The position numbers and the translations under genes are program-made. From contig NZ_BBZB01000002.1 of the NCBI RefSeq assembly GCF_001269985.1, forward strand, positions 868,001-932,000: a DNA stretch of 64,000 nt, written 5' to 3'. Below the pieces are notes generated by a model that ran no database searches, was not told where the DNA came from, and worked only from the letters and a program-made list of their open reading frames with translations. This DNA is from Pseudoalteromonas sp. '520P1 No. 423'. GTDB taxonomy: Bacteria > Pseudomonadota > Gammaproteobacteria > Enterobacterales > Alteromonadaceae. Shown here one piece after another: positions 20,186 to 30,810 of this stretch (the stretch's first letter is position 1; the number at the start of each line of letters is the position of its first letter).

Positions 20186-21847
20186 GTGGAAAAAATCTGG
20201 CTAAATAGGTACCCAGAAGGCATGCCTGAAGAAATAGATCCAAATCACTATGACTCACTACTTGAGCTATTTGAACGTAGCTTTAAAGAATATGCCAATT
20301 TACCTGCATTCTCAAATATGGGTAAAAAATTAACTTATGAAGAAATTGATAATGAAACTAAAAAGTTTGCTTCATATCTACAAAATGAATTAGGTTTACA
20401 AAAAGGTGACAAAGTCGCCGTGATGATGCCAAACCTATTACAAACACCAATCGCAATTTTAGGCACATTAAGAGCAGGTTGTGTTGTTGTTAATGTTAAT
20501 CCTCTTTATACCGTGAGAGAATTGGCACATCAATTAAATGACTCTCAAACACAAACTATTATCTTATTACAAAATTTTGCCAATACCCTAGAGCAAGCTT
20601 TACCTCAAACTGAGATAAAAAATATTGTACTGACTCAAGTTGGTGATATGTGTGGTGGTGTTAAAAAGCATCTTGTCAACTTTGTAGTTAAACACGTTAA
20701 AAAGATGGTTAAGCCGTTTAATTTGCCTAATACAATTAATTTTACTGATGTATTATCTCAGGGCGATGTAAATAACTATAAAAGACCGCATTTAGTTCAT
20801 GATGACTATGCATTTTTACAATATACAGGCGGTACTACAGGTGTTTCTAAAGGCGCGATATTAACACACGGCAATATGGTTGCTAATTTAGAACAAGTAT
20901 CAGGTTGTTTGGATAAAATTTTAGTTAAAGGTAAAGAGGTAGTGGTTACTGCTTTACCGCTTTATCATATTTTTGCTTTGACAGCTAACTGCCTTACTTT
21001 TATGAAATATGGCGGTTTAAATTTATTAATCACTAACCCTAGAGATATGAAAGCTTTTGTAAAAGACTTATCAAACAATAAATTTACTGCCATTACAGGT
21101 GTAAATACATTGTTTAATGGTTTACTTAATACGCCTGGCTTTAGCGATTTAGATTTTAGCACTTTAAAATTCTCTCTTGGTGGCGGTATGGCTGTACAAA
21201 GACCTGTTGCAGAGCGTTGGGAGAAAGTAACAAACAGTAAATTAATGGAAGGTTATGGTTTAACAGAATGTGCGCCATTAGTGACTATTAGTCCGTACGA
21301 TTTAGAAAGCTATAACGGTTCTATCGGTTTACCTGCACCAAGCACGCTATTGCGAATTGTTGGAGATGATGGTAAAGATATGCCTGTTGGCGAATCTGGT
21401 GAGTTGTGGGTTAAAGGCCCTCAAGTTATGAAAGGTTACTTTAATAGAGATGATGAAACAGCTAAGTGCATGACTGATGGTTGGTTTGCGACGGGTGATG
21501 TAGCAAAATGTGATGAAGAAGGTTTCTTTTTCATCGTAGATCGTAAAAAAGATATGATTATCGTTTCAGGTTTTAATGTTTACCCGAATGAAATTGAAGA
21601 AGTGGTCGCAATGCATGAGGGTATTCTGGAAGTTGCCGCTGTGGGTGTACCACATGAAGTAAGTGGTGAACAGGTCAAAATTTTTGTTGTTAAAAAAGAC
21701 CCTTTATTAACAGAAAAAGATATAATCAAACATTGTCGTAAAAATTTAACAAATTATAAAGTACCAAAATTTGTAGAGTTCAAAGATGAACTTCCTAAAA
21801 CAAATGTTGGTAAAATTTTAAGGCGCGCTTTAAAAGAAGCCAGTTAA
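20186..21847 (+). CDS. fadD: Long-chain-fatty-acid--CoA ligase
   Basis: FadD, 553 aa, activates exogenous long-chain fatty acids to acyl-CoA at the inner membrane. Starts at GTG 20186 with GGGAG seven bases upstream. The AMP-binding family motifs are complete: [16 protein letters not shown] (P-loop), the linker motif [22 protein letters not shown], the fatty-acid signature [21 protein letters not shown] region and the C-terminal catalytic lysine in NVGKILRR. Length matches E. coli FadD closely. Confidence 0.95.
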   Translation: MEKIWLNRYPEGMPEEIDPNHYDSLLELFERSFKEYANLPAFSNMGKKLTYEEIDNETKKFASYLQNELGLQKGDKVAVMMPNLLQTPIAILGTLRAGCVVVNVNPLYTVRELAHQLNDSQTQTIILLQNFANTLEQALPQTEIKNIVLTQVGDMCGGVKKHLVNFVVKHVKKMVKPFNLPNTINFTDVLSQGDVNNYKRPHLVHDDYAFLQYTGGTTGVSKGAILTHGNMVANLEQVSGCLDKILVKGKEVVVTALPLYHIFALTANCLTFMKYGGLNLLITNPRDMKAFVKDLSNNKFTAITGVNTLFNGLLNTPGFSDLDFSTLKFSLGGGMAVQRPVAERWEKVTNSKLMEGYGLTECAPLVTISPYDLESYNGSIGLPAPSTLLRIVGDDGKDMPVGESGELWVKGPQVMKGYFNRDDETAKCMTDGWFATGDVAKCDEEGFFFIVDRKKDMIIVSGFNVYPNEIEEVVAMHEGILEVAAVGVPHEVSGEQVKIFVVKKDPLLTEKDIIKHCRKNLTNYKVPKFVEFKDELPKTNVGKILRRALKEAS

Positions 21848-21860
21848 ATTTTATATTTTT

Positions 21861-21886
21861 AAAAAGCCGGCTAAGCCGGTTTTTTT
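21861..21886 (+). terminator. fadD terminator
   Basis: AAAAAGCCGG CTAA GCCGG TTTTTT: a GC-rich stem followed by a run of T, 13 bases after the fadD stop. The A-run on the left side means it could work in both directions. Confidence 0.85.
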
Positions 21887-21906
21887 ATAGCTATTAGGAT
21901 AATCAA

Positions 21907-23049
21907 TTGCATTCTTTATGCCTAGAAACTCAGTATATTAAAACACAAGATCACTTAAATACTTACTTAGAAACAATTAAAGAAAGTAAAATCTTAGCCA
22001 TAGATACTGAATTTATGCGCCGTCGTACTTTGTTTCCTGAACTTGCCCTCATCCAAGTATATGATGGTAACCACCTTGCTTTAATTGATCCTTGTTGTGA
22101 TCTTGAACTATCAAGCTTTTGGAAAATATTAACTGATGAGTCAGTTTTAAAAGTATTACACTCACCATCAGAAGATTTAGAAGTGTTTATGCGACATGGA
22201 AATTGTGTGCCTAAACCGCTCTTTGATACCCAATTTGCCATGGGGATTTTAGGATTTGGCAACAGTGTTGGTTTTGCGATGATGGTTAATAAGTTACTGT
22301 CATTAGAAATTGATAAAAGTGAATCTCGCACTAATTGGTTACAAAGACCTTTAACACAGCGACAACTTGATTATGCTGCTGGTGATGTAATTCATCTTTT
22401 ACCTTGTTTTGAAATCATAAAAAAACAAATAGATGAAAATAACTGGTTAGATATTGTATTAAGTGAAAGTGCTTTAATGGCAAAAAAACGCCAGTATCAA
22501 ATACCTGATGAGAATTTATATTTAGATATTAAAAATGCATGGCAGCTAAACTCATTTGATTTAGCAGTCTTAAAAGAGCTGGCAACTTGGCGTCGTGATA
22601 AAGCAAGAATGAAAAATCTTGCCTTAGGTTTCATATTAAAAGAGCATAATATGATAGAGATAGCCAAAGCTAAGCCTGCAAGCATTACGGCTTTAAGAAA
22701 AATCCCTGGCATAGAAGCTATGGAAGTGAATAAATCCGGAAAAGAAATTTTGCTCTGCATAGAAAAAGCAAAATCAATTTCAAAAGAACAACATCCTCAA
22801 AAAGTAGTACGATTAGTTGATTACCCTAGCTATAAAGCAGAAGTAAAATCAATTAAACAAAGAATTGATGCAGTTGCCAAAGAGCAAGGTATACCAACTG
22901 AGATCATTTCAAGTAAAAAACAAATTAATCAATTAATTAGTTGGACTTGGAAGTGTGATGATGAGCAAAAAAAGAAGAAGCTACTGCCTGATTTATTAAG
23001 TTGTTGGAGATATAAAATATTACAAGGTAAGTTAATTGAGTGGGAGTAA
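21907..23049 (+). CDS. rnd: Ribonuclease D
   Basis: RNase D, 380 aa, 3'-5' exoribonuclease trimming tRNA and other stable RNA precursors. Starts at TTG 21907 (AGGA seven bases upstream), as often seen for rnd. DEDD-y exonuclease motifs: IDTEFMRRRT (Exo I), LHSPSEDLEVF (Exo II), and QLDYAAGDVIHLL (Exo III). A HRDC domain follows at about residues 210-290 (ELATWRRDKARMKN). E. coli RNase D also uses a UUG start. fadD-rnd is the usual gammaproteobacterial gene order. Confidence 0.95.
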   Translation: MHSLCLETQYIKTQDHLNTYLETIKESKILAIDTEFMRRRTLFPELALIQVYDGNHLALIDPCCDLELSSFWKILTDESVLKVLHSPSEDLEVFMRHGNCVPKPLFDTQFAMGILGFGNSVGFAMMVNKLLSLEIDKSESRTNWLQRPLTQRQLDYAAGDVIHLLPCFEIIKKQIDENNWLDIVLSESALMAKKRQYQIPDENLYLDIKNAWQLNSFDLAVLKELATWRRDKARMKNLALGFILKEHNMIEIAKAKPASITALRKIPGIEAMEVNKSGKEILLCIEKAKSISKEQHPQKVVRLVDYPSYKAEVKSIKQRIDAVAKEQGIPTEIISSKKQINQLISWTWKCDDEQKKKKLLPDLLSCWRYKILQGKLIEWE

Positions 23050-23080
23050 GGACTTAATTTTGTAACAGGTTAGTATAATA

Positions 23081-23105
23081 AAAAAGGGCTGTGAAGCCCT
23101 TTTTT
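23081..23105 (+). terminator. rnd terminator
   Basis: AAAAAGGGCT GTG AAGCCC TTTTTT, a clean stem with T-run 31 bases after the rnd stop. Confidence 0.88.
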
Positions 23106-23115
23106 GTACTTTACC

Positions 23116-23664
23116 TGACACATCCTAAATAAGGTTGAACACTTTTCAGCTTAAATTTGGAGAATGTTATGAAACCTATATCTAAAAGAACTCAAAAAGA
23201 TTATTCCCTCACTTTTAAATTATCAGTTGTTGACAAAGTCGAAAAAGGCGAATTAACTTACAAACTGACGCAAGACCATTTTGGAATTCAAGGCGCTTCT
23301 ACTGTTTTAGTTTGGCTTCGTAAGCTCGGTCGACTAGATTGGAGTATAGGAATGCCTAACCACATGAATGAGGTCATCTGTATGTTAGACCTTAAAGATC
23401 TAACCCCAGAACAAGTAAATATGGCACTTGAAAAAGAGTTAGAAGATACGAAGCTTAAAGCCCAGTTCTTCGAAACAATTGTTGATGTACTTGATAAAGA
23501 CTTTGGAATACGTATTACAAAAAAGCAACGCAACAAGTTATTGAAGCAATCTATCGACATCTATAATCAACAAAGGCAACATTCGGCCTTAAAATACAAA
23601 ACGCACGATGAAGTTCATAGAGCAATTTAATTTTTAAAGTGTCAACCCATGCTAGGACGGGTCA
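23116..23664 (+). mobile_element. Internally deleted IS3-type element (549 bp)
   Basis: The ends form imperfect inverted repeats: left TGACACATCCTAAATAAGG..., right (reverse complement) TGACCCGTCCTAGCATGGG..., which stay alignable for about 28 bases through GGTTGA(A)CACTTT. Between them is one reading frame joining OrfA to the last part of OrfB. The element therefore looks like an internal-deletion derivative that kept both ends. No matching target-site duplication is visible at the borders (tacc versus atgc). Confidence 0.8.
23169..23630 (+). pseudogene. IS3-family OrfA fused to OrfB C-terminal remnant
   Basis: A 153-residue frame from ATG 23169 (GGAG upstream). Residues ~1-125 are a complete IS3-type OrfA: helix-turn-helix with YSLTFKLSVVDKVEKGELTY and GIQGASTVLVWLRKLGRLDW, then the leucine-zipper-like helix to GIRITKKQRNKLLKQ. 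It joins in frame to IDIYNQQRQHSALKYKTHDE, the far C-terminus of an OrfB transposase. The whole DDE catalytic core is missing, so it cannot transpose itself, but it may still bind the element ends. Confidence 0.85.
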
Positions 23665-23675
23665 ATGCTAATAAG

Positions 23676-25994
23676 TTACAACTTAAACTCTTTCATTTTC
23701 ATTTCTAAATTACTGACCAATACACTGAGTCGTTTTACATCGTCTTTACTAACATCAGCATTATCAGAAATATTATGTGAGGTATCAGCAATCTCCGTCA
23801 CGTTTTTATTAATATCATCTACAACTGCGCTCTGTTGCTCTGAAGCCGTTGCAATCTGTAAATTCATATCATTTAATTGCTGTACTAAATCAACCACATC
23901 AGCCATCAATTTCTTATTATCTTCACAGGCATCAATACTCGCATTTGCCATTTTACTTGAAGAGGTTACCATTTTAACGGTTGTCTGAGTTTCCTGTTGT
24001 AATGAATTGATTTTTGAACGAATATCTTCTGTTGATTGTTGCGTTCGACTGGCTAAGGTTCTTACTTCATCAGCTACAACTGCAAAACCGCGACCTTGCT
24101 CACCAGCACGAGCTGCTTCAATGGCGGCATTTAAAGCTAACAGGTTAGTTTGCTCTGCGATTGATTGGATCACATCAAGCACTGAACCGATAGATTCACT
24201 CTCGATTGCTAATTTTTCTATTGAGTGAGATGCATTATCCATTTGAGAATTTAAGTTATTCATATCAGATTCTAATTTTTTAGCAGAATGTGTGCTTTCA
24301 CTACATTTGTCATCAGTAGCTTTAACAGTATCAGCCGCAGTTGTGGCATTACGTGCAACTTCTTGAATGGTAGCAAGTAATTGATTTGTCGCAACAGCTA
24401 CACTATCGGCGTTATCTGATTGATGTAATGTTTGATTAGTTGTTTCATCCATATTAACGAGCATTGTTTCAGTAGACTCAAGTAGTGTTTTTGATAAGTT
24501 TTCAACACAATGCAAAATTTCTTGTAGTTCATTTAATAGACGATTAAACGAGTTAGCAAGGGAAAATAATTCATCATTTCCTTTGTAATCTACCCTTGCA
24601 GTTAAATCTTTGTCTTTTGATATATGGTTAACTTGATCTATAAATTGATTTATTGGATTTGAGATATCTTTGCCTACTTTGAATCCAGCAAGTAAAGTTA
24701 AAGGAATAAGTATCAACATTATACCGCTCATAATAAACCAAATACTATTAAGCATTTCATCTTTATCTTTCATTGCTTCTGATACATCAATCTCACTTAA
24801 AACAGCCCATTTAACACCATCTATATTAAGGGGCCCGTAAGCTGATAGTACATCAACGCCTCTATAATCCTTTATTGTTTTAATGCCAGTTTGTCCAGCA
24901 ATACCAGAAACCGCACCTTCACTTTTGACAGGTTGTAAACCGATAGCAGAGCCACTAGCAACAATTTTTTCTATAATTTTATTGTTCAGTCCGGAATTTA
25001 AAAGCGCTTTTTTGTAATTTTTAGCATCATCATAAAGAAAGCGACTCTGGCTACGTAACAGATAATCTTCCCCAATTAGGTAAGTTTCACCAGATTCTCC
25101 TAACCCTACTTTTTCCCATTGTTTTCCATATGTCATCAATGAATTTATTTTATCTATGGGCATTTGAAAGATTAGAATACCAAGCTTTTCACCTCCATCT
25201 GAAAAAATAGGGGAGGACATAAAAGCTGCAGCAGCATGATATGAGGGATAATAAGGTTCAAAATCAATTAAAAAGCTGTCATCGGGATCTGTACTTTGAT
25301 TTGCTTTTTTAAATGCTTTTGCAAGACCTGAATTTTTATAAGGGCCGTCTTTTAGAGAAGTTGCAAAATCCAACTCTTTAAAAACACTGTAAATCACGTA
25401 GCCTGTATTTGGATCAACTAAAAATATGTCATAGAAACCAAAAGCTTCTAAATATTTATTTAAATGAGGATGATATTTTTTATGTATTTTACTATATGTA
25501 GTATCATCATTTGAGAAGTTAAGCTTATTTTTACTCCCTAATTCAAACTGATTACCACTAATGTATGCATGTTGAATTGATCGCGTATTCTGATTTAATT
25601 TAGCTAATTTATCAGCTGAACTTTGGCTTGAATTGGGGTTTTGTTGTTTGTATCGTACGTCGAATTGCGATGTATAATATTGTTGAAGCTGCCCAGTTTC
25701 TTGAAGGCTAGTTTCCTGATCGAATTTATAAAATGGTTTTGACATTTTCTGCATCATATCACTAACCATTAAATTGCTAGATAAGCTAACAATTTCATGT
25801 TGTATGGTAATGAAATATTCTTCTATTAGCGTTTTTTGAATTTCTCTAATTGCAATTAGCTGCTCAAAAGCACGTTTTTCTAATGCTTTTGATGCGATTG
25901 AAGATGATTGCCAACCTACAAGAGAGCCTGCGGTTATTATTCCGATTGCTGATAAAACAACAGATGCAACTATGATCTTATTTGCTATCTTCAT
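23676..25994 (-). CDS. Methyl-accepting chemotaxis protein with dCache sensor
   Basis: Transmembrane chemoreceptor. I start it at ATG 25994 ([18 protein letters not shown], 772 aa), nine codons into a longer frame that opens at 26021; neither has a strong ribosome site. A membrane helix at residues 5-28 is followed by a ~390-residue periplasmic double-Cache-like region ([38 protein letters not shown]). A second membrane helix ([20 protein letters not shown]), a HAMP domain and a signalling domain whose hairpin tip is [20 protein letters not shown] complete it. Methylation helices flank the tip. No C-terminal CheR-binding pentapeptide is seen. Ligand unknown. Confidence 0.92.
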   Translation of the reverse strand: MKIANKIIVASVVLSAIGIITAGSLVGWQSSSIASKALEKRAFEQLIAIREIQKTLIEEYFITIQHEIVSLSSNLMVSDMMQKMSKPFYKFDQETSLQETGQLQQYYTSQFDVRYKQQNPNSSQSSADKLAKLNQNTRSIQHAYISGNQFELGSKNKLNFSNDDTTYSKIHKKYHPHLNKYLEAFGFYDIFLVDPNTGYVIYSVFKELDFATSLKDGPYKNSGLAKAFKKANQSTDPDDSFLIDFEPYYPSYHAAAAFMSSPIFSDGGEKLGILIFQMPIDKINSLMTYGKQWEKVGLGESGETYLIGEDYLLRSQSRFLYDDAKNYKKALLNSGLNNKIIEKIVASGSAIGLQPVKSEGAVSGIAGQTGIKTIKDYRGVDVLSAYGPLNIDGVKWAVLSEIDVSEAMKDKDEMLNSIWFIMSGIMLILIPLTLLAGFKVGKDISNPINQFIDQVNHISKDKDLTARVDYKGNDELFSLANSFNRLLNELQEILHCVENLSKTLLESTETMLVNMDETTNQTLHQSDNADSVAVATNQLLATIQEVARNATTAADTVKATDDKCSESTHSAKKLESDMNNLNSQMDNASHSIEKLAIESESIGSVLDVIQSIAEQTNLLALNAAIEAARAGEQGRGFAVVADEVRTLASRTQQSTEDIRSKINSLQQETQTTVKMVTSSSKMANASIDACEDNKKLMADVVDLVQQLNDMNLQIATASEQQSAVVDDINKNVTEIADTSHNISDNADVSKDDVKRLSVLVSNLEMKMKEFKL

Positions 25995-26107
25995 TTGTAT
26001 ATTAATCTCATATAAAAACATACTTCAAACTATAGTTAACTTATCTTATTCTGCCACATGATAATGCTTTTATTACAGTATTTTACCTAGATAAATAAAT
26101 TATCATA

Positions 26108-27157
26108 ACGATGCAAAAATTTCTAAGCATGGTAAACCTAACATGATGACGTTTCACAGATGAAAACCCATACATAGACACATTCATCGCCAACAGCCTC
26201 AAGTGCTTCACCAAATAACAAACAAGATAGGTCTCTATTACTTTTAAAGCTACGGTATAAGCCTTTTTGTGGTGCTGGACCTTGCTTGCTTTGCATTTGA
26301 AAATCTAACCAAGCAGATATATCTAGATCTTCACCTTTGGGTTGTGCTTTGTGCCACTGCTTCACACTTTGTAGTTGCTGAAATTGAGAACGAATTTTTT
26401 TAGCTGTACTGGATAAATTAGCAGGTAGTTTTTTAGCTGAATTGTCTATTGCTAACATAGGTTGTAATAAACACCTATCATCTATCAATTTAGATGATTT
26501 ATAATCCCATTCAGGTAACTTTAAACCAGCACCTAAGGGAATATCATTTTAAGATGCAGATGGTAAATCAACATCAACTTTGAGTTTTGCTGTTTTTTGA
26601 TTTTGTTGCTTAGATAATGTAATTTTATCCAAATCTTCTGCAACACGTTGTGCATCTTCATCATCAGTATCATCTTCAGCGCGGTTAATTTTTGAAAACT
26701 CACTCCATGAAAATAAATTTTCCAATCTAAAAACCATCATACCATCGCGGGTGTGTGGATCTTGAATTCGTTCTGTTTTCTTTCTTGCCACTTTGCTTTC
26801 TTGTTTGTCTTTTGAAGATTCCTTTTCTTGATGGTTTAACTCATTATCATCTGGAGGGCTAATTTGCTAATTGGCACTCGGATATAACCATAAATATACA
26901 GCTTGTAAAGCATAATTTGCCATAGGAAAATGTGTTACAGAGCCAGGCTCTTTGAATGCTTGAACAACAGATTTTTCTAAAGCTTGATGCGCTTTTGGTA
27001 ATGTATCTATTGTAGGTCTAAGTTGTAACAAAGCTTCAAGCATAGCGTAATAGCGGGTCTTTAAAGTAAGGTAACGTTGTAAAACATTTAAAACTCTTGC
27101 TTGATTGTCTTTTGCCCAATGGTTAAATTTTAATATGATTGTGCAGCGAGGCTGCAA
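26108..27157 (-). pseudogene. norD: norD-like pseudogene (nitric oxide reductase activation protein)
   Basis: Three stretches of one reading frame are separated by in-frame stops: codons ending at 26867 (TAG) and 26549 (TAA). Joined, they read as a NorD/VWA-type protein: ...ESSKDKQESKVARKKTERIQ..., DGMMVFRLENLFSWSEFSK, IPLGAGLKLPEWDYKS, and GLYRSFKSNRDLSCLL. After DLSCLL the VWA core is deleted and resumes at GEALEAVGDE; then a frameshift follows, because MYGFSSVKRHHVRF is readable in another frame around 26110-26160. The N-terminus is also missing. With two nonsense codons, a deletion and a frameshift the gene is dead. No norCB genes are in the window. Confidence 0.82.
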
Positions 27158-27336
27158 GCCATAAATAAAGGTTTTTATTTAGTGATTTGGAAGGAAAAAT
27201 AGCAATTGATTCAGGGAGTCTTAAACTCGTTTCATCTTGCCAAGCTGGGGCTATGATTTAATCGCCCTAGCTTCAATGAATTTAAACAGCATCAACATCA
27301 AATTAATGACCCCAACTTAGATGAAGACTCTAAGCG

Positions 27337-27540
27337 GCAGTACTTAACGCAATATCAAAAATACTAGCCGGAGGTGAAATTGAATGCCCCGCGCCCGATG
27401 AAAACAGCCGAATAAAAGGTCAGTGAGGGCGATTAAAACGAACAAAATCCAGAGCATTGTTGGAACGATTAAGAGATTATCAAGTTGATGTCTTCAAAAA
27501 TCAGCTTCCAGATGTATTTATTGAAGATAAGGCTGAATAG
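27337..27540 (+). pseudogene. IS66-family transposase relic
   Basis: One frame, broken by a TGA and ended by TAG, reads AVLNAISKILAGGEIECPAP ... GRLKRTKSRALLERLRDYQV ... FIEDKAE. The GR-KRTKSR-LLERLRDY segment matches the C-terminal region of IS66-type TnpC transposases that precedes the NNQxE active-site glutamate. Only a fragment remains and no ends are recognisable. Confidence 0.6.
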
Positions 27541-27723
27541 TTACAAAGCAAGTTAAGTTTGGTTTTTCATCCAAATGATCGCATTTTATTTATGACTTCT
27601 TATGGTAAAGATAAAGTGATAGTCATTGATATTCCATCAGGTAAAACCTTATTTGAACTACCTACAGGAGATGGATATGATAGGGTATTCACCTTTGGAT
27701 TTACAATAAACAAAGAGAGCTGA
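27541..27723 (+). pseudogene. Beta-propeller (WD40-like) gene fragment
   Basis: A 60-codon open stretch directly in frame after the IS66 relic stop. It reads SLVFHPNDRILFMTSYGKDK then VIVIDIPSGKTLFELPTG, resembling one blade of a WD40/YVTN-type repeat. There is no plausible start or ribosome site. It is probably the leftover 3' end of a gene disrupted by the neighbouring insertion. The remaining 27,724-28,076 holds no gene I can support and presumably carries the promoter of the laminarin operon. Confidence 0.4.
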
Positions 27724-28076
27724 TTTCAAAAAAAGCTGTTCACACGAAAACTGTAGTTCTTATAAGTTACAGTTTTAGCTGTCTTTATAACCTTGTTAAT
27801 AACACTTTATAGCAATTAACCCTTTGGTCCTATTTTCATCTCCTCTTATCGTACTTTCACTCAATTAAACGTAACACCGCATTAACATCTCGCGATGCCG
27901 CATATCAATTGAAACTCTATCACTCATCTTCCAGTATCTAACATGGGGAGCAAGCTATATCTGATCATTTTAAAGTTATAGCTGTTTTAACAACGGGCCA
28001 TCATTGAATGTCATAAATAAAAAATCGAAAGCATTGTTTGATGTAAATAAAGATAAGTTGGTACTTGGATTTGATT

Positions 28077-30743
28077 ATGAATAAAACAATCAGTAAATTC
28101 ACACAGTTATGTGCTTTAGCATCACTGGCATCTATACAAGGGTGTGGTGGCAGTGTTGAAACTAACACTGACACAAGTCATATAGATATTAAAAAACCAG
28201 ACAGTGGCTGGGAAATGGTTTGGAGCGATGAATTTGATGCAAGTAGCATTGATTCAAATAAATGGACACATGAGGTTAATTGCTTAGGGGGCGGCAACCA
28301 AGAAAAACAGTGCTATACCGACAGCAGTGACAACGCCTATATTGTAGATGGTGTGCTAAATATTGTAGCGTTACCTGCGGGTGAGGGCGCTGAACAGCTA
28401 TATACGTCAGCGCGTTTAATTAGTAAGCATAAAGCTGATTTTAAATATGGCCGTTTTGAAATCAAAGCTAAGCTACCCAGTGGTCAAGGCAGCTGGCCAG
28501 CATTTTGGATGCTACCAACGGACGAAACTTATGGTGGTTGGCCTAAATCTGGTGAAATCGATATTTTAGAAGCTGTTAATCTTAAAACTGTAAATGATGA
28601 AGGTGTCGTTGAAAATCAAATTTACGGTACATTACATTACGGAAAAGAATGGCCTGATAATGCACACTCAGGTAAAGCTTACTCGATTCCAGATGGGATC
28701 AATCCAGCTGACGATTTTCATACATATGCAATTGAGTGGCAAGAAGGTGAAATTCGTTGGTATTTAGATGATTATTTATATGCAACGCAACGACAGTCAG
28801 AAGTACGTTATAACAGTAAAGATCAAGCTGTAGGTTTAGCACATCAAGGTTGGTTTGCTGAGTATTATAATCTGGTATCCGGTGAGTTATCTACACATTG
28901 GGATGCAGCGCCTTTTGATCAAAAATTCTTTATGATAATTAATTTTGCTGTAGGTGGAAATTGGCCTGAAAATGTGAATAACCTAGGTGTAGATGCAAGT
29001 GCATTTACTAGTGGTCAACGTTTTGAAATTGATTATGTACGTGTTTATCAATGTGCTCAAAATCCAGATACTGGCAAAGGGTGTGAAACTATAAGACCGG
29101 GCTACGATAGCTTAGATGATGCACTTGTTGTGGGTAAAGCACCCATTCCTTCGCCACCATCAACAGGTCTTGCACAAAATATAACTATATTTTCAGGTAT
29201 GTTAAACCCTAATTGGCCTGCATGGGATTGTTGTGGCGGCACAAATCCATCAATTGTAACTGATGCTGAAAAAGGCGATGTTATGGCGTTTTCTGTGGGT
29301 GCAGCGGCAACTGTAAATGGATTTATTTCAAGAGATGAATTTATAGATGATCCAGCAGGAAAAGCAACACCATTTGATGCCTCACCTATTTTAGAAAATG
29401 GCAATTTGAGTTTTGATATGAAAATGGTATCTGCACCAAATAATCCAGAATCTCAGTGGATGCTTAAAGTTGAAAGTGTTGGATCAACCACGTTTGCAGA
29501 AATACCTTTAAATACCAGTACTGAAGGAGAAGTTCCGGTTATTGATCAATGGCAAACCTATACATTTTCGCTTCAAAGCTTAGTTGATGCAGGTTTAGAT
29601 CCTAGTGCAATTGATGTTGTAATGATATTTCCAGCATGGGGCACAGGTGAAGGTGCCGAGTATCATGTTACTAATTTATCTATTGCTGCAGACTCAGCTG
29701 CATCACCACAATTAGTTGTATTTGAAGATGTAGAAAATACTAGTTGGCCAATGTGGGATTGTTGTGGTGGCTCAACTCCAACAATCGAAATGGATGATGA
29801 AGTACACGGTGCAGTTGCACAATTTGCTATAGGTGAAAGCCCTACTGTTATGGGTTTTATTTCACGTGAAGGTAATATAACAGATCCAGATGCGAAGCCT
29901 ACACCATTTGATGCAACAGGGATATTAGCTAATGGCGTGATTGAATTTGATATGAAAGTTGTTGATATGCCAAATGATAGCAATGCAGCTTGGATGTTTA
30001 AGGTTGAATCGGATAACGGTGCTTCATTTGCAGAGTTACCCCTTAGTGAAAGTGCTGAGGCGAGCCTGCCTGTTGTAAGCCAATGGCAAACTTACACCTT
30101 CAAATTGTCTGATTTAGCAAATGCTGGTCTGGATGTTAGTGCTATTGATGTATTAATGATATTTCCTGCTTGGGGCGCAGGTGAAGGTGCTATGTATCGT
30201 ATTGATAATCTAAAGGTATACGATCCAAATTCGGCAGATGATTATGTCGGTCATGTTTTATTTGATGATAAAACGACAGAGCAATGGTCTATCTGGGATT
30301 GTTGTGGTGGTTCTACGCCAACAATTGAAAATGATGATACAGAACATGGTTTGACTGCTCAGTTTATTATTGGTAGTGCGCCTACCGTTATGGGATTACT
30401 GGCTGATGAAGAGGTTTATTTAGATGCTTCGAATTTACTGAGTAATGGCATAGTACAATTTGAAATGAAAGTAATTGAAGCACCAATTAATCCAGATTCT
30501 ACTTGGATATTTAAAATTGAATCTGGTGATGCAGATACGTTTGCTGAGTTAAATCTTACAGCTTCGCAAGAAGGAGTTGCGCCAGTGATTGGACAATGGC
30601 AAACCTATACATTTTCATTACAGAGTCTATTTGATGCAGGGCTAGATATCAGTCAAATTGATGTATTAATGGTTTTTCCTGCTTGGGGCACGGGTGAGGG
30701 CGCTATTTACCGCCTAGACAATGTTGTTATTACAACACCTTAA
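28077..30743 (+). CDS. GH16 endo-beta-1,3-glucanase (laminarinase) lipoprotein with three C-terminal repeats
   Basis: Secreted glucanase, 888 aa from ATG 28077 (TTGGA upstream; a TTG four codons earlier is less likely). Lipoprotein signal ends IQGC (Cys23). The GH16 domain spans about residues 44-325: WSDEFDASSIDSNKW, NGRFEIKAKLP-like FEIKAKLPSGQGSWPAFWML, catalytic GEIDILE with nucleophile Glu160 and acid/base Glu165, and the C-terminal FFMIINFAVGGNWP typical of bacterial laminarinases. Three homologous modules of about 175 residues follow (DNA about 29,170-29,690, 29,700-30,225 and 30,240-30,740), each opening with WDCCGG and containing FDMK/FEMK, QWQTYTF and AIDVxMxFPAWG. They look like jelly-roll carbohydrate-binding modules. 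First gene of the PUL-like operon. Confidence 0.93.
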   Translation: MNKTISKFTQLCALASLASIQGCGGSVETNTDTSHIDIKKPDSGWEMVWSDEFDASSIDSNKWTHEVNCLGGGNQEKQCYTDSSDNAYIVDGVLNIVALPAGEGAEQLYTSARLISKHKADFKYGRFEIKAKLPSGQGSWPAFWMLPTDETYGGWPKSGEIDILEAVNLKTVNDEGVVENQIYGTLHYGKEWPDNAHSGKAYSIPDGINPADDFHTYAIEWQEGEIRWYLDDYLYATQRQSEVRYNSKDQAVGLAHQGWFAEYYNLVSGELSTHWDAAPFDQKFFMIINFAVGGNWPENVNNLGVDASAFTSGQRFEIDYVRVYQCAQNPDTGKGCETIRPGYDSLDDALVVGKAPIPSPPSTGLAQNITIFSGMLNPNWPAWDCCGGTNPSIVTDAEKGDVMAFSVGAAATVNGFISRDEFIDDPAGKATPFDASPILENGNLSFDMKMVSAPNNPESQWMLKVESVGSTTFAEIPLNTSTEGEVPVIDQWQTYTFSLQSLVDAGLDPSAIDVVMIFPAWGTGEGAEYHVTNLSIAADSAASPQLVVFEDVENTSWPMWDCCGGSTPTIEMDDEVHGAVAQFAIGESPTVMGFISREGNITDPDAKPTPFDATGILANGVIEFDMKVVDMPNDSNAAWMFKVESDNGASFAELPLSESAEASLPVVSQWQTYTFKLSDLANAGLDVSAIDVLMIFPAWGAGEGAMYRIDNLKVYDPNSADDYVGHVLFDDKTTEQWSIWDCCGGSTPTIENDDTEHGLTAQFIIGSAPTVMGLLADEEVYLDASNLLSNGIVQFEMKVIEAPINPDSTWIFKIESGDADTFAELNLTASQEGVAPVIGQWQTYTFSLQSLFDAGLDISQIDVLMVFPAWGTGEGAIYRLDNVVITTP

Positions 30744-30810
30744 TCATTCGAAATTACAAATAGAGCCATTACATTGGCTCAGTTGCAACGCATTAACAGG
30801 TAAAATTATT

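Noticed and set aside
26549..26791. Three separate small minus-strand genes in 26,138-27,157
   Set aside because: They share one frame and join into a NorD-like protein across two stop codons, so they are parts of one pseudogene.
30721..30810. Upstream start of the TonB receptor overlapping the GH16 gene
   Set aside because: No signal peptide in this extension; the ATG at 30811 gives a proper one.
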